Origin: an uncultured Planctomycetaceae bacterium
GTDB taxonomy: Bacteria; Planctomycetota; Planctomycetia; Pirellulales; UBA1268
DNA: 9,911 nt
Direction of reading: 5' to 3'
Assembly (NCBI GenBank): GCA_903885855.1
Contig: CAISKG010000357.1
Coordinates: 1-9,911 of the forward strand
The position numbers and the translations under genes were made by a program. Shown here in pieces: positions 1 through 6,910 of this stretch; position 1 is the first letter of the stretch; each line of letters begins with the position of its first letter. The notes below the pieces were generated by a model that saw nothing but the letters and a program-made list of their open reading frames with translations, ran no database searches and was not told the origin of the DNA.

Positions 1-5
1 ACGGC

Positions 6-3000
6 ATGAACCTCTCCCGGCCCTTCATCCTCCGGCCGGTGGCCACGAGCCTCCTCATGGTGGCGCTCGTGCTCGCCGGCGTGGTCGCCTACCGGCAGTT
101 GCCCGTCTCGGCGCTCCCGCAGGTCGACTACCCCACGATCCAGGTGCTGACCTTCTATCCCGGGGCGAGCCCCGAGGTGATGGCCTCGAGCGTGACCTCG
201 CCGCTGGAGCGGCAGTTCGGGCAGGTCCCGGGGCTCACGCAGATGACCTCGAGCAGCTCCGAGGGCTGCTCGGTGATCACGCTGCGCTTCGACCTCGCGC
301 TCGACATCGACGTCGCCACGCAGCAGGTCCAGGCGGCGATCAACTCGGCAGCGGCCCTCCTGCCGCGCGACCTCCCCAATCCGCCGGTCTACACGAAGGT
401 CAATCCGGCCGACGCCCCGATCCTGACCCTCGCGCTGACCAGCGACACCCTGCCGCTGACGCGCGTCCAGGACCTGGCCGACACGCGCCTCGCGCAGAAG
501 ATCGCGCAGCTCTCCGGCGTGGGTATGGTGACGATCTCGGGGGGGCAGAAGCCGGCGATCCGCGTGCAGGTCAACCCCTCGGCGCTCTCGGCGCTGTCGA
601 TGAATCTCGAGGACCTGCGCGCGGCGCTCGTGCAGGCGAGCGTGAATCAGGCCAAGGGGAGCTTCGACGGCCGCCGTCAGTCGTTCACCATCGCCGCCAA
701 CGACCAGCTGTTCTCCGCGGAGCAGTTCCGCGAGCTGGTGATCGGCTACCGCAACGGCTCGGGCGTGCGCCTCTCCGACGTCGCCGAGGTGATCGACGGC
801 GCCGAGAACACCCGCCAGGCGGCCTGGATGAACGACCGCCCGGCGGTGATCGTCAACATCCAGCGGCAGCCCGGGGCGAACATCATCGAGGTGGTCGACG
901 CCGTCAAGGCGATCCTCCCCCAGCTCCAGGCGACGCTGCCCGCCGCGGTCGGGCTCCACGTCCTCACCGACCGCACGCTCACCATCCGGGCGAGCATCGA
1001 GGGGGTGCAGCACGAGCTCCTCCTCACGATCCTGCTCGTGGTGGCGATCATCTTCGTCTTCCTGCGCAGCGTCACGGCCACGCTCATCCCCGGCATCGCC
1101 GTGCCGCTGTCGATCGTGGGCACCTTCGCGGTCATGTACGCCCTCGGCTACAGCCTCAACAACCTGACGTTGATGGCGTTGACGATCTCCACGGGCTTCG
1201 TCGTGGACGACGCGATCGTGATGATCGAGAACATCGTCCGCTACGTGGAGGAGGGGAAGAGCCCGCTCGAGGCGGCGCTCGAGGGCGCGGCGGAGATCGG
1301 CTTCACGATCGTCAGCCTTTCGGTGTCGCTGATCGCGGTGCTGATCCCGCTGCTCTTCATGGGGGACGTCGTCGGGCGGCTGTTCCGCGAGTTCGCCGTC
1401 ACGCTGGCGGTGATGATCGTCGTGTCGGCGATCGTCTCCCTCACGCTCACGCCGATGATGTGCGCGCTGTTGCTCGCCCCGCTGCGGCCCGGGGATCGCC
1501 CGCACGCCCACGGCGGGGGCAGTCCGGCGTTCGACCTCCTCACGCGGCTCTACGCCGGCTCGCTCGACCTCGTGCTCCGCCACCAGGTGGCGACGATGCT
1601 CCTCTTCGCCGCCACGCTGTGGGCCACCTGGAGCCTCTACCGGGCGGTGCCGAAGGGCTTCTTCCCGGTCCAGGACACGGGGGTGATCCTGGGGATCTCC
1701 GAGGCCCCCCAGAGCATCTCCTTCGAGGCGATGCGCGACCGGCAGGAGCGGCTGGGCCGCGTGATCCTCGCCGACCCCGCGGTGGAGAGCCTGTCGAGCT
1801 TCATCGGGATCGACGGGGTCAACACCACGCTCAACAGCGGCCGCATCCAGATCAACCTCGTGCCGCTCGAGGACCGCGACGTGCGCGCCCCGGAGGTGAT
1901 CCGCCGGCTCCAGGAGGCGCTCGCGGCGGTGGAGGGGATCACCCTCTACATGCAGCCGGTGCAGGATCTCTCGGTGGAGACGCGCGTCAGCCGCACGCAG
2001 TACCAGTACACGCTGGAATCGCCCGACGCCGAGGAGCTCGCCGCCTGGGCGCCGCGTCTGGTGGCCCGCCTCGGCGAGCTGCCCGAGCTCGCCGACGTGG
2101 CCAGCGACCAGCAGACCGAGGGGCGCGAGGCACGGCTGGTGATCGACCGTGACAGCGCCTCGCGGCTCGGGATCACGCCGCAGATGATCGACGACGCCCT
2201 CTACGACGCCTTCGGCCAGCGGCAGATCTCGATGCTCTTCACGCAGCTCAACCAGTACCGCGTGGTGCTCGAGGTGGCGCCCGGCTTCCGCGACGCGCCG
2301 GAGGACATGGCGCAGATCTACGTCCGGCCGGGGGCCGAGGGGGCGCGCGGGCCGGGGGGTGGACGCGTGCCGCTGGGCGCCGTGACGCGGCTCGAGGAGC
2401 GCCGCGTGCCGCTGGCGGTCAACCACCAGGGGCAGTTTCCGGTGGTCACGGTGTCGTTCAATCTCGCGCCCGGGGTGTCGCTCGGCGCGGCGGTGGAGGC
2501 GATCGAGGCGGCGCGGGAGGGGGTGGGGATGCCGCCCGGCATCCAGACGGCCTTCCAGGGCACGGCCGCGGCCTTCCGGGCGTCGCTCTCCAACCAGGCG
2601 CTGCTGGTGCTGGCGGCGATCGTCACGGTGTACATCGTCCTCGGCGTCCTCTACGAGAGCCTCGTGCACCCCGTGACGATCCTCTCCACGCTCCCCAGCG
2701 CCGGCGTGGGGGCGCTCGTGGCCCTGCTGTGGTACCGCATCGACCTCTCCGTGATCGCCCTGATCGGGATCATCCTCCTCATCGGCATCGTGAAGAAGAA
2801 CGCGATCATGATGATCGACTTCGCCGTGGCGGCCGAGCGCGGGGGGATCGAGGGGCGCGCCGTGGGGCCGGCCGAGGCGATCCGCACCGCCTGCCTGCTG
2901 CGCTTCCGCCCCATCATGATGACGACGATGGCGGCGCTCCTGGGCGCCGTGCCGCTGGCGCTGGGGCAGGGGGTGGGGTCGGAGCTGCGCCGGCCGCTGG

Positions 3001-3152
3001 GGATCACGATCATCGGCGGGCTGCTCCTCTCGCAGTTCCTCACCCTCTACACCACGCCGGTGATCTACCTGTGGTTCGAGGAGGGGGCGCGGCGGCTGCG
3101 GCGCCGCCCGGCGACGGACGCCGCCGCGCCGGTGCGGGAGGCGCACGCATGA
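6..3152 (+). CDS. mdtB: MdtB-like RND efflux pump inner-membrane subunit
   Basis: Complete 1048-residue member of the HAE1/AcrB-type RND family. It is an inner-membrane drug/proton antiporter that passes substrates from the periplasm or membrane to an adaptor and outer-membrane channel. The length matches the family (about 1020-1050 residues). The layout is two similar halves, each with one membrane segment, a large periplasmic loop and five more segments: TM1 near residues 10-28, TM2-6 about 335-490, TM7 about 528-546, TM8-12 about 867-1020. The proton-relay residues are present: Asp401-Asp402 in TM4 (FVVDDAIV), Lys931 in TM10 (IVKKNAIMM) and Arg968 in TM11 (LRFRPIMMTT). The start RPVATSLLMVALVLAG and the stretches LPVSALPQVDYPTIQV and SRTQYQYTLE resemble E. 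coli MdtB more than MdtC or AcrB. The ATG at 6 fits the family N-terminus; its ribosome site lies outside the window. A Gly-rich loop at residues 776-787 is about 7 residues longer than in E. coli MdtB. In E. coli, MdtB works with MdtC and MdtA on bile salts and novobiocin; the substrate here is unknown. The family call is very secure and the MdtB orthology is likely. Confidence 0.95.
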   Translation: MNLSRPFILRPVATSLLMVALVLAGVVAYRQLPVSALPQVDYPTIQVLTFYPGASPEVMASSVTSPLERQFGQVPGLTQMTSSSSEGCSVITLRFDLALDIDVATQQVQAAINSAAALLPRDLPNPPVYTKVNPADAPILTLALTSDTLPLTRVQDLADTRLAQKIAQLSGVGMVTISGGQKPAIRVQVNPSALSALSMNLEDLRAALVQASVNQAKGSFDGRRQSFTIAANDQLFSAEQFRELVIGYRNGSGVRLSDVAEVIDGAENTRQAAWMNDRPAVIVNIQRQPGANIIEVVDAVKAILPQLQATLPAAVGLHVLTDRTLTIRASIEGVQHELLLTILLVVAIIFVFLRSVTATLIPGIAVPLSIVGTFAVMYALGYSLNNLTLMALTISTGFVVDDAIVMIENIVRYVEEGKSPLEAALEGAAEIGFTIVSLSVSLIAVLIPLLFMGDVVGRLFREFAVTLAVMIVVSAIVSLTLTPMMCALLLAPLRPGDRPHAHGGGSPAFDLLTRLYAGSLDLVLRHQVATMLLFAATLWATWSLYRAVPKGFFPVQDTGVILGISEAPQSISFEAMRDRQERLGRVILADPAVESLSSFIGIDGVNTTLNSGRIQINLVPLEDRDVRAPEVIRRLQEALAAVEGITLYMQPVQDLSVETRVSRTQYQYTLESPDAEELAAWAPRLVARLGELPELADVASDQQTEGREARLVIDRDSASRLGITPQMIDDALYDAFGQRQISMLFTQLNQYRVVLEVAPGFRDAPEDMAQIYVRPGAEGARGPGGGRVPLGAVTRLEERRVPLAVNHQGQFPVVTVSFNLAPGVSLGAAVEAIEAAREGVGMPPGIQTAFQGTAAAFRASLSNQALLVLAAIVTVYIVLGVLYESLVHPVTILSTLPSAGVGALVALLWYRIDLSVIALIGIILLIGIVKKNAIMMIDFAVAAERGGIEGRAVGPAEAIRTACLLRFRPIMMTTMAALLGAVPLALGQGVGSELRRPLGITIIGGLLLSQFLTLYTTPVIYLWFEEGARRLRRRPATDAAAPVREAHA
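3136..3141 (+). promoter_or_regulatory. Shine-Dalgarno site of the second RND gene
   Basis: GGGAGG lies 7 bases before the ATG at 3149, inside the last codons of the MdtB-like gene. Together with the ATGA overlap (ATG 3149-3151, TGA 3150-3152) it fixes the start of the downstream gene and suggests translational coupling, which would favour a fixed ratio of the two pump subunits. Confidence 0.8.
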
Positions 3153-6100
3153 ATCCCTCCGCCTGGTTCATCCGCCGCCCGGTGGGGACGTCGCTGTTGG
3201 CGCTGGCGATCACGCTCGTGGGGGGCATCTGCTACTTCCTCCTGCCGGTGTCGCCGCTGCCGCAGGTGGAATACCCCACGATCAACGTCTCGGCCGGGCT
3301 CCCCGGGGCCAGTGCCGAGACGATGGCCTCGGCCGTGGCCGCGCCGCTGGAGCGGCAGTTCGGCCAGATCGCCGGCGTCACCGAGATGACCTCGCAGAGC
3401 ACGCTCGGGCAGACGTCGGTGACGCTGCAGTTCGACCTCGACCGCGACATCGACGCCGCCACGCGCGACGTGCAGGCGGCGATCAACGCCGCGCGCAGCC
3501 GGCTGCCGGCCAACCTCCCTCGCAACCCCGACCTGCGCAAGGTGAATCCCGCCGACGCCCCGGTGCTGATCATGGCCATGACCAGCGACCTGCACGGCAA
3601 GCCGCGCCTCCAGGACGTCGCCAGCACCGTCATCCAGCAGAAGCTCGCGCAGGTGCCGGGGGTGGGGCAGGTGGTCGTGAGCGGCGGTTCGGCGCCGGCG
3701 GTGCGCGTGAGCGTCAATCCGGTGGTGCTCGAGCGCTATTCGGTCGGCCTCGACGACGTGCGCGTCTGCCTCCAGCAGGCCAACGCCAACCGCCCCAAGG
3801 GGATGATCGACGACGGCGACACGTCGTGGTCGATCGCCACCACCGATCAGCTGTTCACGGCCGAGGAGTACCGGCGGCTGATCGTGGCCTGGAAGGGCGG
3901 GGCGCCGATCCGGCTCGGCGACGTGGCCACCGTCACCGATTCGGTGGAGGACATCCGCGTGGCCGGCGTCTACAACGGCCGGCCGACGATCATGCTCATC
4001 GTCTACCGCCAGCCGGGGGCGAACATCATCCGCACGGTCGACGCGGTGCTCGCGGCGCTGCCGCAGATCCGCGAGCAGATCCCGGCGGGGATGCGCCTCG
4101 ACGTGGCCATGGACCGCACCGCCACGATCCGGGCGAGCATCGCCGACGTGCAGTGGACGCTGCTGCTCTCCGTGGGGCTCGTGGTGGGGGTGGTGTTCCT
4201 GTTCCTGCGCGACTGGCGGGCCACGCTCATCCCCAGCGTGGTGGTGCCGGTGTCGCTGGTGGCGACGTTCGCCGCCATGTACGCGCTGGGCTACAGCCTC
4301 GACAACCTCTCGCTCATGGCCCTCACGATCGCCACCGGCTTCGTCGTCGACGACGCCATCGTGGTGCTCGAGAACATCGCCCGGCACCGCGAGGAGGGGA
4401 TGCCGACGTTCGCCGCGGCGCTCCAGGGGGCGCGGGAGATCGGGTTCACGGTGGTCTCGATCAGCGTGTCGCTCGTGGCGGTGTTCATCCCCATCCTCCT
4501 CATGGGCGGGATCGTCGGGCGGCTGTTCCGCGAGTTCGCCGTCACGCTCTCGGTGGCCATCGGCGTCTCGATGGTGGTCTCGCTGACGCTCACGCCGATG
4601 ATGTGCGCCTGGCTCCTCGTGCCGCCGGCGGCGGGGCGCAGGAGCCTCCTCGACCGGGCCGTGGGGGGGCTGCTCGACGGGATCGCCACGGTCTACGGCC
4701 GGCTCCTGGCCGTCGTCATGCGCCATCCGCGGATCACGCTGGCCCTCAACGCCGCCGTGATGGCGCTGTCGGTGTGGATGTACGTGATCGTGCCCAAGGG
4801 CTTCTTCCCGCAGCAGGACACCGGCCGCATCACCGGCACCCTCGACGCCGACCAGGACACGTCGTTCCAGACGATGAGCGGGCTGCTGGCGAAGTTCTCC
4901 CTGGCGGTGAAGGAGGATCCGGCGGTGGCGGGGATCACCGGCTCCACCGGCGGCGCGGCGGGGGGGAGCCCGAACGCGGCGCGCATGTTCGTGAGCCTCG
5001 TGCCGCGCGAGGAACGCGGGATGTCGGCCGACGCGGTCATCGGCCGCCTCCGCGGCCGCCTGGCGGGGCTCACCGGCGCCACGCTCATCATGCAGCCGGT
5101 GCAGGATCTCCGCATCGGCGGGCGGCCGAGCAGCTCGCAGTTCCAGTACACGCTCCGGGGCGAGAGCCTGGCCGACCTCAACGAATGGGGGCCGCGGCTG
5201 CTGCGTGCCATGCGCGCGATGCCCGAGCTGGCCGACATCCGCTCCGACCAGCAGAACCGCGGCCTGCAGGCGGGCCTGTCGATCGACCGCGACGCCGCGG
5301 CGCGCTACGGGATCACGCCGCGGCAGATCGACGACGCCCTCTACGACGCCTTCGGACAGCGGCAGGTGTCGGTGATGTACCGCACGCTCGGGCAGTATCG
5401 CGTGGTGCTGGGGATGGAGACCGACTTCCTCCAGGGGCCCGAGGCCCTCCAGCACGTCCACGTCACCGGCCGCGACGGCACGCAGGTGCCGCTGGAATCG
5501 CTCGCCGGCCATTCCACGGGCAACACGCCGCTGTTGGTCAATCACACCGGCCTCTTCCCCTCGGCGACGGTGTCGTTCAACCTCGCCCCCGGGGTCTCGC
5601 TCGGGCAGGCGGTGGGGGCGGTGGAGTCGAAGGCCGCCGAGCTGGGCATGCCGGCCACGATCCGCGGCAGCTTCGCCGGGACGGCGCAGGTGTTCCGCGA
5701 GGCGCTGGCGGGCCAGCCGCTCCTCATCCTGGCGGCCGTGGTGACGGTGTACATCGTCCTGGGGATGCTCTACGAGAGCCTGATCCATCCGATCACGATC
5801 ATCTCCACCCTCCCCAGCGCCGGCCTGGGGGCGCTGCTGGCCCTGCGCTGGACCGGCAGCCAGCTCGACGTGATGTCGATGATCGGCATCATCCTCCTCA
5901 TCGGCATCGTGAAGAAGAACGCGATCATGATGATCGACTTCGCGATCCACGCCGAGCGCACGCGCGGCCTCTCCCCGCGCGAGGCGATCACCGAGGCCTG
6001 CATCCTCCGCTTCCGCCCCATCACCATGACCACGCTCGCCGCGCTCCTGGGGGGGCTGCCGCTGGCGCTGGGCACGGGCCCGGGGGCCGAGCTGCGCTGG

Positions 6101-6274
6101 CCGCTGGGGATCGCGATCGTGGGGGGGCTCGTCGTCAGCCAGCTCCTCACGCTGTTCACCACGCCGGTGGTCTACCTGGCGCTCGACGGATTCGTGACGC
6201 GGCCGTCCCGGGGCGCCGGCGCGGCCCCGGCCCCCGAGCCGGCGCTGCCCGCCCCGCCCCTGCCCGCGGGCTGA
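3149..6274 (+). CDS. mdtC: MdtC-like RND efflux pump inner-membrane subunit
   Basis: Complete 1041-residue HAE1/AcrB-type RND transporter, the partner of the preceding MdtB-like subunit. The reading frame stays open upstream of 3149, but the ATG at 3149 is preferred. It has a strong ribosome site, overlaps the upstream stop as ATGA, and begins the expected N-terminus (MNPSAWFIRRPVGTSLLALA). Both RND halves are present. Proton-relay residues are retained: Asp401-Asp402 (FVVDDAIVVLENIARH), Lys923 (IVKKNAIMM) and Arg956 (LRFRPITMTT). ENIARH, LPVSPLPQVEYPTI, DLRIGGRPSSSQFQYTL and RGSFAGTAQVF resemble E. coli MdtC, not MdtB, so this looks like a true B/C pair and not a very recent duplication. The C-terminus ends in a Pro/Ala-rich cytoplasmic tail (about residues 1012-1041). 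In E. coli the active pump is a heterotrimer of two MdtB and one MdtC with the adaptor MdtA; assembly here is inferred from synteny and similarity. The substrate cannot be read from the sequence. Confidence 0.94.
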   Translation: MNPSAWFIRRPVGTSLLALAITLVGGICYFLLPVSPLPQVEYPTINVSAGLPGASAETMASAVAAPLERQFGQIAGVTEMTSQSTLGQTSVTLQFDLDRDIDAATRDVQAAINAARSRLPANLPRNPDLRKVNPADAPVLIMAMTSDLHGKPRLQDVASTVIQQKLAQVPGVGQVVVSGGSAPAVRVSVNPVVLERYSVGLDDVRVCLQQANANRPKGMIDDGDTSWSIATTDQLFTAEEYRRLIVAWKGGAPIRLGDVATVTDSVEDIRVAGVYNGRPTIMLIVYRQPGANIIRTVDAVLAALPQIREQIPAGMRLDVAMDRTATIRASIADVQWTLLLSVGLVVGVVFLFLRDWRATLIPSVVVPVSLVATFAAMYALGYSLDNLSLMALTIATGFVVDDAIVVLENIARHREEGMPTFAAALQGAREIGFTVVSISVSLVAVFIPILLMGGIVGRLFREFAVTLSVAIGVSMVVSLTLTPMMCAWLLVPPAAGRRSLLDRAVGGLLDGIATVYGRLLAVVMRHPRITLALNAAVMALSVWMYVIVPKGFFPQQDTGRITGTLDADQDTSFQTMSGLLAKFSLAVKEDPAVAGITGSTGGAAGGSPNAARMFVSLVPREERGMSADAVIGRLRGRLAGLTGATLIMQPVQDLRIGGRPSSSQFQYTLRGESLADLNEWGPRLLRAMRAMPELADIRSDQQNRGLQAGLSIDRDAAARYGITPRQIDDALYDAFGQRQVSVMYRTLGQYRVVLGMETDFLQGPEALQHVHVTGRDGTQVPLESLAGHSTGNTPLLVNHTGLFPSATVSFNLAPGVSLGQAVGAVESKAAELGMPATIRGSFAGTAQVFREALAGQPLLILAAVVTVYIVLGMLYESLIHPITIISTLPSAGLGALLALRWTGSQLDVMSMIGIILLIGIVKKNAIMMIDFAIHAERTRGLSPREAITEACILRFRPITMTTLAALLGGLPLALGTGPGAELRWPLGIAIVGGLVVSQLLTLFTTPVVYLALDGFVTRPSRGAGAAPAPEPALPAPPLPAG

Positions 6275-6312
6275 CGCGCGGGCCCCCGCCCCCGGAACAC
6301 GGAGCCGCCGCC

Positions 6313-6891
6313 ATGCCCGCCCCCGCCACCGTGCTGATCGTCGTCGGCGACGCCTCGGAGACCCTCGACACGCTCTATCCCATCTACCGGCTGCGGGAGT
6401 CGGGCTTCGCCCCGGTGGTGGCGGCGCCCGAGGCGCGCGACTATCCGATGGTGCTCCACGAGGTGCGCCCCGGCTGGACGATCACCAGGGAGTGGGAGGG
6501 CTACACGATCACCGCCGACGTGGCCTTCCGCGACGTCGTGCCGGAGGATCACCTGGGGATCTTCTTCAGCGGCGGACGGGCGCCGGAATACCTGCGGTAC
6601 GACGAGGATCTCGTCCGCATCACGCGCCACTTCTTCGCCGCCGGCAAGCCGGTGGGCTGCGTCTGCCACGGCGTCGAGATCCCCGCCTACGCCGGGTGCC
6701 TGCGCGGACGTCGGATGGCGACGGTGGCGAAGTGCCGTTTCGACCTCGAGGTCGCCGGCGGGATCTACGTCGACGCCCCGTGCGTCGAGGACGCCAACCT
6801 CGTCAGCGGACGCACCTACCACGACCACGGGGCGTGGTGCGGGAGATGGATCGCGCTGCTCGAGGCCGCCCGGGCCGCGGGCGGGGCGTGA
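6313..6891 (+). CDS. DJ-1/PfpI family protein
   Basis: Complete 192-residue protein of the DJ-1/PfpI (class I glutamine amidotransferase-like) superfamily. The ATG at 6313 is preceded by GGAG (6301-6304) with 8 bases of spacing. The nucleophile elbow is GCVCHGVE, placing the reactive Cys at 118 followed by His119. GGRAPEYLR gives Glu92, which aligns with Glu74 of Pyrococcus PfpI, the residue given by the neighbouring subunit to the Cys-His-Glu triad. Glu16, in SETLDTLYPIYRL, aligns with PfpI Glu12, which contacts the nucleophile. The full catalytic set is therefore present, and the length is close to the single-domain family norm (about 166-190). Family members have been described as peptidases, glyoxalase/deglycase-like enzymes and stress proteins, and the sequence does not choose among these. 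It probably acts in the cytoplasm, as no signal peptide is visible. It contains six cysteines, two flanking Val117 as Cys-Val-Cys. It lies 38 bases after the MdtC-like gene with no obvious terminator between, so co-transcription is likely; a functional link to efflux is only suggestive. Confidence 0.9.
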   Translation: MPAPATVLIVVGDASETLDTLYPIYRLRESGFAPVVAAPEARDYPMVLHEVRPGWTITREWEGYTITADVAFRDVVPEDHLGIFFSGGRAPEYLRYDEDLVRITRHFFAAGKPVGCVCHGVEIPAYAGCLRGRRMATVAKCRFDLEVAGGIYVDAPCVEDANLVSGRTYHDHGAWCGRWIALLEAARAAGGA

Positions 6892-6910
6892 GTCGCTCCG
6901 CCGCAGCCCG

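Noticed and set aside
2729..3148. Open frame extending the MdtC-like protein 140 codons upstream into the MdtB-like gene
   Set aside because: The translation is Arg/His/Gly-rich shadow sequence. The ATG at 3149 has a strong ribosome site and gives the standard RND N-terminus.
3065..5950. A 961-codon open frame on the minus strand antisense to the MdtC-like gene
   Set aside because: Its product is dominated by His, Arg, Asp and Gly with no recognisable motif, and it lies opposite a strongly conserved gene. Long stop-free antisense frames are expected at this GC content.
3826..6891. A 1021-codon plus-strand frame that ends as the PfpI-family protein
   Set aside because: Only the part from 6313 is real. 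The upstream stretch is a low-information out-of-frame reading of the MdtC-like gene. The ribosome site at 6301 and family alignment fix the start at 6313, so this is not a fusion.
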